Shown here piece after piece: positions 34,155 to 43,328 of a DNA stretch of 64,000 nucleotides (within the stretch, counting starts at the first letter, position 1; the number at the start of each line of letters is the position of its first letter). This stretch comes from Vibrio campbellii CAIM 519 = NBRC 15631 = ATCC 25920 (GTDB lineage: Bacteria; Pseudomonadota; Gammaproteobacteria; Enterobacterales; Vibrionaceae): positions 3,038,001 through 3,102,000 of the forward strand of contig NZ_CP015863.1 of the NCBI RefSeq assembly GCF_002163755.1, in the 5' to 3' direction. A model generated the notes under the pieces. The model was given only the letters and a program-made list of their open reading frames with translations, did no database searches and was not told the DNA's origin. The position numbers and the translations under genes are program-made.

Positions 34155-35570
34155 ATGCCAAAGATGAGTGCAGGCACACTGGTCAAGTTACTGGTGTGTT
34201 TTTTGATTCCACTCGGTGTCTTAATGATGCCGATAGATACCATTCCAATTGACAATCTCACTCTAATTCAACATCGCCTTCTGGCTATTTTCCTTCTTGC
34301 TGCACTACTTTGGGTTTTAGAACCAGTTCCCGTATTCGCTACTTCGATTCTTATCATCGCACTTGAATTGATCATTATATCGGACAAAGGCTTACATCTA
34401 TTTCGTAATCCACCAGCGGGACATGATCTGGGTGAGTTAATTGCTTACACCGATATTTTCTCCGCCTTCTCCTCTCCCATCATTATCCTTTTCATGGGCG
34501 GCTTCGCTCTCGCTATTGCTGCCTCTAAATACGAGCTTGATAACAACCTTGCTCGTGTACTACTTAAGCCGTTTGGCACTCAGCCTAAGTTCATCATGTT
34601 AGGCTTAATGCTGATCACCGCCGTGTTCTCGATGTTTATGTCGAACACTGCAACAACCGTTATGATGCTAGCTCTCCTTGGCCCCATCGTTGCTTCGGCA
34701 CCAAAAGGCGATTTGGGGATAAAAGCACTAGTTCTCTGTATTCCTATCGCCGCTAATACGGGTGGTATTGCAACACCAATTGGTACCCCGCCTAACGCAA
34801 TTGCCTTGCAATATTTAACCGGAGAAAACAGCATCGATTTCCTATCTTGGATGATGATGGGCTTGCCTTTTGTCTTAGTGCAACTGACGCTGGCTTGGTT
34901 CTTATTGCAAAAGCTCTTCCCTTCTAGCGAACCAGAAATGAAGCTGCGCTTGGATGGTAAGTTCAAGAAGGGCTGGCGTGCGATCGTGGTTTACGTGACC
35001 TTCGCCATGACTATTCTGCTGTGGATGACAACCAAAGTGCACGGCATGAATACCTATGTCGTCGCCATCATTCCACTCGCTGTGTTCACCTTGACGGGCA
35101 TCATGGGTAAAGAAGAGCTCAAGCTTATCAACTGGGATGTGCTGTGGCTGGTAGCTGGTGGTATCGCCATTGGTATTGCACTAGATAAAACGGGCTTGGC
35201 AGAAGCCCTCGCTCACGCAATAGATTATGAGTCCCTGTCTCCATTTGCGGTCGTCGTCGCCCTATCGATCGTGTGTTGGCTGATGGCCAACTTTATGTCC
35301 AACACTGCTACCGCGAACTTGTTGATGCCAATTGCAGCAGCGATTGGGGCTTCTATGCCGGGTCTGGTTGCTATCGGTGGCCTACAAGGTTTTTTGGTTG
35401 TGGTCGCCTTCTCGGCATCGCTCGGTATGATTTTGCCAGTCTCTACGCCACCTAACTCACTCGCTTACTCAACAGGCTTAATTGAAAGTAAAGACATGGC
35501 GAAGGTCGGTTTGATTATCGGCTTGGTCGGTCTGTTCATTGTCTATGGTGCTGTGATTATCTTGTTCTAA
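34155..35570 (+). CDS. SLC13/DASS-family sodium-coupled anion symporter
   Basis: Inner-membrane carrier of 471 residues with about 11-12 hydrophobic segments. Both family SNT motifs are present, FMSNTATTVM (about 162-171) and NFMSNTATAN (about 381), plus the glycine/proline loop PIGTPPNAIA (about 208-217). These mark the Na+/dicarboxylate-type fold (VcINDY relatives). The substrate is probably a di- or tricarboxylate but cannot be fixed from sequence. AGGGG sits about 6 bases before ATG 34155. It stands alone between psd and a chemoreceptor; co-function is not implied. Confidence 0.85.
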   Translation: MPKMSAGTLVKLLVCFLIPLGVLMMPIDTIPIDNLTLIQHRLLAIFLLAALLWVLEPVPVFATSILIIALELIIISDKGLHLFRNPPAGHDLGELIAYTDIFSAFSSPIIILFMGGFALAIAASKYELDNNLARVLLKPFGTQPKFIMLGLMLITAVFSMFMSNTATTVMMLALLGPIVASAPKGDLGIKALVLCIPIAANTGGIATPIGTPPNAIALQYLTGENSIDFLSWMMMGLPFVLVQLTLAWFLLQKLFPSSEPEMKLRLDGKFKKGWRAIVVYVTFAMTILLWMTTKVHGMNTYVVAIIPLAVFTLTGIMGKEELKLINWDVLWLVAGGIAIGIALDKTGLAEALAHAIDYESLSPFAVVVALSIVCWLMANFMSNTATANLLMPIAAAIGASMPGLVAIGGLQGFLVVVAFSASLGMILPVSTPPNSLAYSTGLIESKDMAKVGLIIGLVGLFIVYGAVIILF

Positions 35571-35856
35571 CAAGCTAGCTTCGGGGTGGTTCACGCCGCC
35601 CCAGGCAATCCCTCTTTTACCCCTTGCTACTCACGATATATTTTAAGAAATTCACCTCTATTTCATAAACTTAAAAATCCCCCACATAATCAACATCTTG
35701 AATAAGAATCACACTATTTACCTCAAGTTACATAAGAAAATGTCGATAAATTCACTACAGCCTTTCATGTAACTTTCAGTGCTTGAATCGTCTCACACCC
35801 TTTGGAGTCACAGCTTGTGACATTGATCTTTTTGTCTGTTTTATGAAGGTAAGGCA

Positions 35857-37737
35857 ATGAGAAGTACCATCAAACTAAAAATACAGATTGCGATTGCAGT
35901 CATTATCGCCATTGTTAGTGGCGTTCAAGCTTGGGTTTCCGTCAATCAACTGCGCACAGAAACCACTTCTACCCTTAATCGAGAGATTCAAAACATCTCT
36001 CAATCGACCAACCGTTACATCACCGATTGGCTGACAATTCGCAGCGATATGATGCTGGCAAATGAAAATATCATTGCAGGATCAGACGATGCCGATCGTG
36101 AAATGCTACTGACCAAGCGCGCTGGTAAGTTTTTATCGGTCTACGCTGGCTTCTCTGACGGCTCAATCGCCTACGGTGATAAGACGGAATCATGGCCTGC
36201 AGATTACGATCCACGCACTCGTCCTTGGTACCAAGATGCGATGGCAAAATCAGGGTTGATCATCACAGAGCCATACCAAGATTTCGATGGCAGCATTGTG
36301 GTTAGCTTTGCCAAAGCTTTTAATCAAGGTAAAAAAGGTGTGCTTGCTGCAGACTTGGCGGTAACTGACATCATCACTGAAGTGCTTAACATTCAGCTTG
36401 ATAACGATGGTTTCGCGTTCCTAGTTGATGGCAACAACAACTTAGTGGCTTACAAAGATGAAAAGCTCAGCCAAAAGCCGCTGACAGAACTCAACCCAGC
36501 CTTAACTCATAGCACGATGATGACGCTAGCTGGTGATGCGAAGCTAGACACCATTCAATGGCCGAGCCAAGGCGATAAGCTGATTTATGTAGCGAAAGTG
36601 CCGAACACCGATTGGTCTTTAGGTATTGTTCAAGACAAACAAATGGCGTTTGCTTCTGTCTCTGATCAAGTGACATTTACCGCTATTGCTTCGATTGTGT
36701 TGTATCTGATTATTGCGGCAATCAGTACTTACATCATCACTCGCTTACTGCAGCCACTTCAAACGCTGTCTGATGCGCTTTCAGAGTTATCACAGGGCGA
36801 AGGCGATCTTACTCAGCGCATCAAGATCGAGCGCATGGATGAGATTGGGGAACTTGCCACTCACGTGAACCAGTTCCTTGCTCAAATGCAGACCATGTTG
36901 AAGAGTATTGTTGATAACAGTGAGCAACTTTCTGAGCAGGCTAATCAAGCAAATGAGCTATCTGCGATGGCTGCGGGTCGTGTTGAACATCAGCAAAATG
37001 ACGTCAACCAAATTGCTACTGCTATTCATGAGATGTCAGCAACCGCTGCTGAGGTAGCAAGCCACGCAGAGCTAACAGCGAGCGCTTCGCAAAACTCCGC
37101 ATCTGCTTGTATGGAAGGGCAAAACGTCATCCAGAAAAACCGTGAAGCGATTGTCGAACTGGCTGAACAAGTCAGTGATGCCGCCAGTGTGATTTCAGAG
37201 CTAGAAGCAAACACGCAAAGCATCAACCAAATCCTATCGACTATCCAAGGCATTGCTGAACAAACTAACTTGTTAGCACTTAACGCGGCAATTGAAGCGG
37301 CTCGTGCTGGTGAGCAAGGTCGCGGTTTTGCTGTAGTTGCTGATGAAGTACGTGTACTTAGCCAGCGCACCCATGGTTCGACGGAAGAAATCCGCACCAT
37401 GATCGAAACATTGCAAAACAACACCAAGCTGGCAGTCAATAGCATGCAAACCAGCACCAGTTTGGCAGATACTAGCGTGGATTATGCTCAGCAAGCGCAC
37501 GACAGCTTAACCAGCATCACCAACTCGATCACTGAGATCAACGACATGGCGATGCAAATCGCAAGCGCTGCAGAAGAGCAACGCGCGGTAAGCGAAGACA
37601 TCAGCCGCAACACACAAGGCATTAAAGACGATGCCGACATGATTGCCGAACAATCGCTTAAAGGCAGTGAAGGCGCACGCCAGATGTACGATACCGCCAA
37701 TACCATGCGTGAGAACATCAGTCGTTTTAAAGTGTAA
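35857..37737 (+). CDS. Methyl-accepting chemotaxis protein with dCache sensor
   Basis: 626-residue chemoreceptor: membrane helix 1 (about 8-28), periplasmic dCache_1 domain (about 35-273), helix 2 (about 275-297), HAMP (about 298-350), and a signalling domain with the conserved tip GIAEQTNLLALNAAIE (465-480) onward. The Cache pocket shows Y117, R122, W124, Y125, Y140 and D166/D170, the layout reported for amino-acid-binding dCache_1 sensors, so an amino-acid ligand is plausible. There is no C-terminal CheR-docking pentapeptide. It is followed by a strong terminator and is monocistronic. Confidence 0.9.
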   Translation: MRSTIKLKIQIAIAVIIAIVSGVQAWVSVNQLRTETTSTLNREIQNISQSTNRYITDWLTIRSDMMLANENIIAGSDDADREMLLTKRAGKFLSVYAGFSDGSIAYGDKTESWPADYDPRTRPWYQDAMAKSGLIITEPYQDFDGSIVVSFAKAFNQGKKGVLAADLAVTDIITEVLNIQLDNDGFAFLVDGNNNLVAYKDEKLSQKPLTELNPALTHSTMMTLAGDAKLDTIQWPSQGDKLIYVAKVPNTDWSLGIVQDKQMAFASVSDQVTFTAIASIVLYLIIAAISTYIITRLLQPLQTLSDALSELSQGEGDLTQRIKIERMDEIGELATHVNQFLAQMQTMLKSIVDNSEQLSEQANQANELSAMAAGRVEHQQNDVNQIATAIHEMSATAAEVASHAELTASASQNSASACMEGQNVIQKNREAIVELAEQVSDAASVISELEANTQSINQILSTIQGIAEQTNLLALNAAIEAARAGEQGRGFAVVADEVRVLSQRTHGSTEEIRTMIETLQNNTKLAVNSMQTSTSLADTSVDYAQQAHDSLTSITNSITEINDMAMQIASAAEEQRAVSEDISRNTQGIKDDADMIAEQSLKGSEGARQMYDTANTMRENISRFKV

Positions 37738-37748
37738 TCCTCCCTATC

Positions 37749-37775
37749 AAAAGCAGCTCAACGAGCTGCTTTTTT
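37749..37775 (+). terminator. Terminator after the chemoreceptor gene
   Basis: AAGCAGCTC / GAGCTGCTT with loop AAC, then TTTTT, 11 bp past the stop codon. Confidence 0.9.
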
Positions 37776-37860
37776 ATTAGCGATAAGATGCTCTTTTACA
37801 TCTCTATAAATTGATGCATATTAAAGCCCTTCCCCTGCTCTACAAGGATGTCTCGCAATC

Positions 37861-38748
37861 ATGGGTTATGAATGGTTGGCGTTGTGTGCCGCTTTCCTAT
37901 GGGCTGTTTCTAGCTTAATTTCTGTTGTTCCCGCTCAGCATCTTGGTGCGTTTGCCTATAGCCGTTGGCGTATGGGTTGTACCGCAGTGATCCTCTCCAC
38001 AATGGCGTGGATAACGGGTGGCTGGTTCAGTGTATCGGCAGAACACATTACGCCGATGATGGCGTCCGGTTTGATTGGTATCTTTATTGGCGATACCGCG
38101 TTATTCGCTTGTTTGAACCGCATGGGGCCACGCCAAGCAGGCTTATTGTTTTCTTGTCATGCCGTCTTCTCTGCCATTCTGGGTTACTTCCTGTTTAGCG
38201 AAAGCATGACGGGTATGGAGCTGATTGGAGCAGCCTTGGTCTTCAGCGGTGTAGTGATGGCAATTTTCTATGGTCGACGCGGGCAAACCAGCAACGCGCT
38301 AGAAGAGATCAAAGGCAACGTTTGGATTGGCGTCGGGCTCGGTTTAACTGCCGCTATATGTCAGGCTCTAGGCGGCATCATCGCTAAACCTGTCATGCAA
38401 ACCAGTGTCGATCCAGTCGCCGCTTCCGCGATTCGCATGATCAGTGCTTTCGTCGCACATTGCGCACTTTGGTTAATTGGCGCCAAAGTTGCTCGTGCGA
38501 CTCAAACCATCACATGGAAAGTTTTTGGCATTACGGCATTAAACGGCTTTTTGGCCATGGCGGTGGGTATGACGTTGATTCTCTATGCCCTGCGTGAAGG
38601 TAATGTCGGGATGGTGGCTCTGCTGTCTTCAACAACGCCGATCATGTTGCTGCCATTGCTGTGGGTTTACACCAAAAAACGTCCGAATCGATTCGCTTGG
38701 TTTGGCGCTGCTCTGGCGGTCATAGGCACTGGCATCTTAGTGCACTAG
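37861..38748 (+). CDS. DMT-superfamily (EamA) transporter
   Basis: 295-residue inner-membrane protein with about ten hydrophobic helices in two EamA repeats (about 5-135 and 150-293), as in drug/metabolite exporters. The substrate cannot be deduced. AAGGA lies about 12 bases before ATG 37861, a little far but usable. It lies between the chemoreceptor and convergent gpmI and shares the terminator at 38836-38864 with gpmI. Confidence 0.83.
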   Translation: MGYEWLALCAAFLWAVSSLISVVPAQHLGAFAYSRWRMGCTAVILSTMAWITGGWFSVSAEHITPMMASGLIGIFIGDTALFACLNRMGPRQAGLLFSCHAVFSAILGYFLFSESMTGMELIGAALVFSGVVMAIFYGRRGQTSNALEEIKGNVWIGVGLGLTAAICQALGGIIAKPVMQTSVDPVAASAIRMISAFVAHCALWLIGAKVARATQTITWKVFGITALNGFLAMAVGMTLILYALREGNVGMVALLSSTTPIMLLPLLWVYTKKRPNRFAWFGAALAVIGTGILVH

Positions 38749-38835
38749 ATCAGGTTTAATGAGGGGCTGTTGACCTTAGTAATTGTTGAGCTTCGTAACT
38801 CACCGCCACCTTACTAAACACAGAATCGCAGACAT

Positions 38836-38864
38836 AAAAAAGCCCGAGTCGAGCTCGGGCTTTT
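38836..38864. terminator. Terminator between the DMT gene and gpmI
   Basis: Perfect 11-bp stem AAAAGCCCGAG / CTCGGGCTTTT with loop TCGAG, about 20 bp past the gpmI stop; symmetric enough to act in both directions. Confidence 0.92.
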
Positions 38865-38886
38865 ATCATTCTGAATCGTCAGTTAA

Positions 38887-40419
38887 TTACTTAACTAGCA
38901 CTTCACCAGACATTTCTGCAGGGATTTCTAGACCTGCTAGAGAAAGCATTGTTGGTGCAAGGTCAGACAGTTTACCGCCTTCTTTGAACTCAACCGCTTT
39001 GTCACCTACGTAGATTAGAGGTACTGGTAGGTTAGTGTGAGCAGTGTGGATACCGCCAGTTTCTGGGTCGATCATCATCTCTGCGTTACCGTGGTCCGCA
39101 GTAATTAGCATTTGACCGCCAACTTCTTTGATTGCTTCAACCACTTTACCAACGCTTTCGTCTAGTGCTTCGATAGCTTGCTCAGCCGCTTCGTAAACAC
39201 CAGTGTGACCAACCATATCTGCGTTCGGGTAGTTACAGATGATAGTGTCGTACTTACCAGACTTGATAGCCGCAACCATTTTCTCTGTTAGCTCTGGAGA
39301 GCTCATTTCTGGCTGCATGTCGTAAGTTGCTACTTTTGGAGAAGCAACAAGTTGACGCTCTTCGCCTTCGAATTCGTTCTCAATACCACCGTTGAAGAAG
39401 AAGGTTACGTGTGCGTATTTCTCTGTTTCAGAGATACGTAGCTGAGTTTGACCTTGTTTAGATAGCCACTCACCGTAAGTGTTTTCTAGAGACGCAGGTG
39501 GGAATGCGATAGCTAGAGGGATATCAGCCGCGTATTGAGTCAGCATCACGAAGTTGATTGCTGGGAATACAGCGCGCTCGAAGCCGTCAAATGCAGGAAC
39601 GAATGCACGAGTGATTTGACGTGCACGGTCAGCACGGTAGTTCATGAAGATAACTGCATCGCCATCTTGCATGATTGCGTCTTCTTGACCTTCAGCTTTG
39701 ATAGCCGTTGCTTTAACGAACTCATCGTTTTCTTCACGAGCGTAAGCCGCTTCTAGACCTGCAACTGCCGTTTCTGCTGTGAACTCAGCTTTAGCTTGAG
39801 TTAGAAGATCGTAAGCAACTTGAACGCGATCCCAGTTGTTGTCACGGTCCATTGCGTAATAACGACCTACTAGAGAAGCAACACGACCTTTACCTAGTTT
39901 CGCAAATAGGTCTTGGAAACGTTGTAGTGAGTTTTCAGCACTACGTGGTGGCGTGTCACGGCCGTCTAGGAAGCAGTGTAGGTAGATTTTCTCAGCGCCA
40001 CGAGCTGCTGCCATTTCAACCGCTGCGTAGATGTGATCTTCGTGAGAGTGAACACCACCCGGAGACATTAGGCCCATGATGTGTACTGCTTTCTCAGCTT
40101 TTACTGCAGAGTCGATAGCTTCTACTAGTGCTGCCGTTTCAGCGAATTCACCGTCAGCGATAGACTTAGTGATACGTGTTAAATCTTGGTATACAACGCG
40201 ACCTGCACCGATGTTGGTGTGACCAACTTCTGAGTTACCCATTTGACCATCAGGTAGACCAACGTCCATGCCTGAAGCAGAGATTAGAGTGTTAGGGTTG
40301 TTCGCAATCAGTGCATCCATTACTGGTGTTTTAGCATTTGCAATTGCGTTACTTGCTGTGTCTTCACGGTAACCGTAACCGTCAAGGATAACTAGAGCCA
40401 ATGGCTTCTTAGCAGACAT
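38887..40419 (-). CDS. gpmI: 2,3-bisphosphoglycerate-independent phosphoglycerate mutase
   Basis: Mn-dependent glycolytic enzyme that interconverts 3- and 2-phosphoglycerate. It is 510 residues. The alkaline-phosphatase-fold motifs are LVILDGYGYRED (metal Asp near residue 13), the phosphoserine loop MGNSEVGHTNIGAG (about 61-74), and LITADHGNAEMM near residue 440. GAGG 9 bases before the ATG fixes the start. It is divergent from the rhodanese-secB-gpsA-cysE run. In E. coli envC follows gpmI; here envC follows cysE. Confidence 0.96.
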   Translation of the reverse strand: MSAKKPLALVILDGYGYREDTASNAIANAKTPVMDALIANNPNTLISASGMDVGLPDGQMGNSEVGHTNIGAGRVVYQDLTRITKSIADGEFAETAALVEAIDSAVKAEKAVHIMGLMSPGGVHSHEDHIYAAVEMAAARGAEKIYLHCFLDGRDTPPRSAENSLQRFQDLFAKLGKGRVASLVGRYYAMDRDNNWDRVQVAYDLLTQAKAEFTAETAVAGLEAAYAREENDEFVKATAIKAEGQEDAIMQDGDAVIFMNYRADRARQITRAFVPAFDGFERAVFPAINFVMLTQYAADIPLAIAFPPASLENTYGEWLSKQGQTQLRISETEKYAHVTFFFNGGIENEFEGEERQLVASPKVATYDMQPEMSSPELTEKMVAAIKSGKYDTIICNYPNADMVGHTGVYEAAEQAIEALDESVGKVVEAIKEVGGQMLITADHGNAEMMIDPETGGIHTAHTNLPVPLIYVGDKAVEFKEGGKLSDLAPTMLSLAGLEIPAEMSGEVLVK

Positions 40420-40906
40420 AGTGATGACCTCATCAAATTTAAGTAACTTTCGGTGTAGAGCTTCGCTGCTCCATCTAACCTTGAAACAAAACTAGCGTAA
40501 TTTTACTACACTTTTTAACCAAAACTGTAGGTTAAGATCAAATAATGTTTGCGATTTATTGTTGCTATCTTACAAGTTAGCAAGCAATCCGACCTAGTCA
40601 GCAAACGTGTTCCACAAGCATAGTCACTTTCAAGATGCTTTGTACGACCACCGAAATACTTTGGTGAAAAACTTTTTGTTGCCATTCATTGTGCGCTTTT
40701 TCGACCAAAAGTGAAGTCAATTACGCCAATTGAATTGATAGGAAGAAGTGATAATAAGATTGCAGAAATGCACAGCCCGTACGAGGCTCACCTGAAGCGC
40801 TTAGATCTCAATTATTCGTTAGAAAATTTTAACCCTCTCGCCTAAGGCGACTATCCCCGCTATACTCCTGCTTTATTTTTCCGCCAACATTGCAAGAGCT
40901 CAAGAC
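40420..40906. other. 487-bp divergent gap between gpmI and the rhodanese gene
   Basis: Holds both divergent promoters. Structures seen: TTGCTA...TAGCAA inverted arms around 40561-40583 and the palindrome TCGCCTAAGGCGA at 40838-40850, followed by a -10-like GCTATACT near 40860. No ORF with a ribosome site was found. Confidence 0.5.
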
Positions 40907-41341
40907 ATGCAAGAGTACATTGATTTTTTCCAACAGAACATGATTCTATCTTTGGTTTGGGTAGGTCTTCTTGTCGCATTTATCATGAACCTCGTGAAAT
41001 CAGCGACAGCCGCATACAAAGAGATTAACGTAAACCAATTGACTCACCTTATGAACCGTGAAAACGGCGTTGTAGTGGATATCCGCTCTAAGGATGAGTT
41101 CAAACAAGGTCATATCACCGACGCACTTCACATTTTGCCGTCTGATATCAAAGCAGGTAACTTTGGTAGCCTTGAAAACCACAAATCAGACCCAATCATT
41201 GTGGTATGCAAAACGGGTCAAACCGCCCAAGAGAGTGCAAACCTACTAGCTAAAGCAGGCTTCGAAAACGTAAGCCTACTGAAAAACGGTTTGATTGCAT
41301 GGAACGAAGCGAACCTTCCATTAGTACGTGGTAAGAAATAA
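40907..41341 (+). CDS. Membrane-anchored rhodanese-like protein (YibN type)
   Basis: 144 residues: an N-terminal membrane helix (about 12-31) and a single rhodanese domain (about 38-140) with active-site loop VVCKTGQTA (Cys near 104), so catalytic sulfur transfer is possible. The partner is unknown. It matches E. coli yibN by position upstream of secB. The glutaredoxin gene grxC that follows yibN in E. coli is missing here. Confidence 0.88.
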   Translation: MQEYIDFFQQNMILSLVWVGLLVAFIMNLVKSATAAYKEINVNQLTHLMNRENGVVVDIRSKDEFKQGHITDALHILPSDIKAGNFGSLENHKSDPIIVVCKTGQTAQESANLLAKAGFENVSLLKNGLIAWNEANLPLVRGKK

Positions 41342-41379
41342 GGTCGCGGTAAAACAATTTTGCCAGCCTCGTTTACATA

Positions 41380-41517
41380 AACTGAGCAAATAGAAAGCAG
41401 TTGAAGCACTAAGTTGTGATGCTTTGCACGTAATACGCGCTTCATCTAGTCAAGGTAGATTTGCTCAGTTAGTCTCAGGACAAACCATATTTCTGGGTTT
41501 AGAGAATCCTAGACCCA
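41380..41517 (+). ncRNA. Structured leader candidate upstream of secB
   Basis: Nested complementary arms: outer AACTGAGCAAAT (41380-41391) with ATTTGCTCAGTT (41459-41470), 12 bp perfect; middle TGAAGC (41402-41407) with GCTTCA (41439-41444); and a separate hairpin TGGGTTTAG (41494-41502) with CTAGACCCA (41509-41517), one G:U/mismatch. The last hairpin ends 14 bases before the secB Shine-Dalgarno. No U-run follows, so it is not a terminator. No known RNA family is recognised. Confidence 0.45.
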
Positions 41518-41542
41518 ACAAATGTTTATTAAGGATTTAAAA

Positions 41543-42007
41543 ATGGCTGAAGCAGCACCACAAGACGCACAACAAAACTTTGCAATTCAACGCATCTTCC
41601 TAAAAGACGTTTCTTTCGAAGCGCCTAACTCTCCAGTAATGTTCCAAAAAGAGTGGAACCCAGACGTTAAACTAGACCTAGACACTCAAAGCCGTGAGCT
41701 TGGTGAAGGTGTTTACGAAGTTGTTCTACGTCTAACCGTTACTGTTAAGAACGAAGAAGAAACAGCGTTCCTATGTGAAGTTCAACAAGGTGGTATCTTC
41801 ACTGCTGAGCAAATGGAAGCAGGTCAACTTGCACATTGCCTAGGCGCATTCTGCCCGAACATCCTATTCCCGTACGCTCGTGAAACTATCTCAAGCCTAG
41901 TAGTTAAAGGTACGTTCCCTCAGCTGAACCTAGCGCCAGTTAACTTCGACGCGCTATTCATGAACTACCTACAACAGCAAGCTCAACAAGGCGAAGCTGA
42001 AGCGTAA
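41543..42007 (+). CDS. secB: Protein-export chaperone SecB
   Basis: Tetrameric cytosolic chaperone that keeps preproteins unfolded and hands them to SecA. From ATG 41543 the product is 154 residues, MAEAAPQDAQQNFAIQ; AAGGA 7 bases upstream fixes this start over the track to 41522. The FAIQRIFLKDVSFEAP opening and the CPNILFPYARE signature are typical. Upstream lies the structured leader; a terminator follows at 42071. Confidence 0.97.
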   Translation: MAEAAPQDAQQNFAIQRIFLKDVSFEAPNSPVMFQKEWNPDVKLDLDTQSRELGEGVYEVVLRLTVTVKNEEETAFLCEVQQGGIFTAEQMEAGQLAHCLGAFCPNILFPYARETISSLVVKGTFPQLNLAPVNFDALFMNYLQQQAQQGEAEA

Positions 42008-42070
42008 TTCACGTTTTGTAAGTGGCGTGTTGCCCTTCATAAAAAATGAGCACACGTCATATACCTGAAG

Positions 42071-42114
42071 AAAATGCACAAAGCGTCCTCTCTGCGATGC
42101 AATGTGCATTTTTT
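42071..42114 (+). terminator. Terminator after secB
   Basis: AAAATGCACA (42071-42080) pairs with TGTGCATTTT (42103-42112) around a 22-base loop, with further Ts to 42114. Confidence 0.8.
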
Positions 42115-42160
42115 ATTTCTGATAAAACTTCCTAGTTCCTAACCCCTTGAGAGCGTAAAC

Positions 42161-42194
42161 TCTAGTGATTATGGACTAGATTCTACTAGTAGAA
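42161..42194. promoter_or_regulatory. Clustered CTAGT palindromes upstream of gpsA
   Basis: TCTAGT-gattatgg-ACTAGA (42161-42180) is followed directly by the perfect 14-bp palindrome TTCTACTAGTAGAA (42181-42194), 18 bp before the gpsA start. Repeated CTAGT half-sites suggest an operator or a structured 5' end; no known regulator is recognised. Confidence 0.4.
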
Positions 42195-42212
42195 AGACTA
42201 TTAGGCGGTAGC

Positions 42213-43250
42213 ATGACACAAGCAAATACCAACAATGCTTACGGTAAAGACATCGCAATGACTGTGATTGGTGCTGGCTCATATGGCACCTCTTTGGCAA
42301 TATCCCTCGCACGTAACGGCGCGAACGTCATCCTATGGGGTCACGAGCCAGAGCACATGGCACGCCTTGAAGCAGATCGTGCCAACCACGTATTCCTACC
42401 TGATATTGATTTCCCAGAAAGCTTGATTATTGAATCGGATTTAGAAAAAGCCGTTCAAGCAAGCCGTGATTTGTTAGTTGTGGTTCCTAGCCACGTTTTT
42501 GGTATTGTCCTCAACAGCTGTAAGCCTTTCCTGCGTGAAGATTCTCGTATCTGTTGGGCAACCAAAGGCCTTGAGCCAGAAACGGGGCGTCTACTAAAAG
42601 AAGTAGCATTCGATATCATCGGTGACAGCTACTCGTTGGCAGTTTTATCCGGTCCTACATTTGCTAAAGAGTTAGCTATGGGCATGCCTACCGCAATTTC
42701 TGTGGCTTCTCCAGACGCAAACTTTGTTGCCGACCTACAAGAGAAAATCCACTGTAGTAAAACCTTCCGTGTTTACGCAAACAACGACTTTATCGGCATG
42801 CAACTTGGTGGTGCAGTGAAGAATGTTATCGCGATTGGCGCGGGTATGTCTGATGGTATTGGTTTTGGTGCCAATGCTCGCACGGCGCTGATTACACGTG
42901 GTTTGGCAGAGATGAGCCGTCTTGGCGCAGCGCTAGGCGCACAACCTGAAACCTTTATGGGCATGGCTGGCTTGGGCGATCTCGTCTTAACTTGTACCGA
43001 TAACCAATCGCGTAACCGTCGCTTTGGTTTGGCACTAGGCCAAGGTAAAGACGTCGACACAGCACAAGAAGAAATCGGTCAGGTGGTCGAAGGCTACCGC
43101 AACACCAAGGAAGTTTGGATGCTATCTCAGCGCATGGGCGTAGAAATGCCAATTGTTGACCAAATTTATCAAGTATTGTATCAAGGAAAAGATGCGCGTC
43201 TGGCAGCGCAAGATTTACTTGCTCGTGACAAAAAAGCCGAAGGAAAGTAG
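42213..43250 (+). CDS. gpsA: Glycerol-3-phosphate dehydrogenase [NAD(P)+]
   Basis: Makes sn-glycerol 3-phosphate from DHAP for phospholipid synthesis. It is 345 residues: Rossmann motif GAGSYGTSLA (about 20-29), the central GGAVKNVIAIGAGMSDG with catalytic Lys near 206, and the GLGDLVLTCTDNQSRNRRFG signature. AGGCGG before ATG 42213 supports the start. The secB-gpsA-cysE order is the same as in E. coli, though a terminator separates secB. Confidence 0.97.
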   Translation: MTQANTNNAYGKDIAMTVIGAGSYGTSLAISLARNGANVILWGHEPEHMARLEADRANHVFLPDIDFPESLIIESDLEKAVQASRDLLVVVPSHVFGIVLNSCKPFLREDSRICWATKGLEPETGRLLKEVAFDIIGDSYSLAVLSGPTFAKELAMGMPTAISVASPDANFVADLQEKIHCSKTFRVYANNDFIGMQLGGAVKNVIAIGAGMSDGIGFGANARTALITRGLAEMSRLGAALGAQPETFMGMAGLGDLVLTCTDNQSRNRRFGLALGQGKDVDTAQEEIGQVVEGYRNTKEVWMLSQRMGVEMPIVDQIYQVLYQGKDARLAAQDLLARDKKAEGK

Positions 43251-43328
43251 CAATCTACTGCCCTTTGCACCTCATCTGAGAAGAATAGAAGTTGTCGGGT
43301 CACGGAAGAACCACTCAGGATATTGAGA

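Noticed and set aside
35580..35605. GGGGTGG/CCGCCCC hairpin after the SLC13 gene as a terminator
   Set aside because: Stem needs a G:U pair and no T-run follows; too weak to call.
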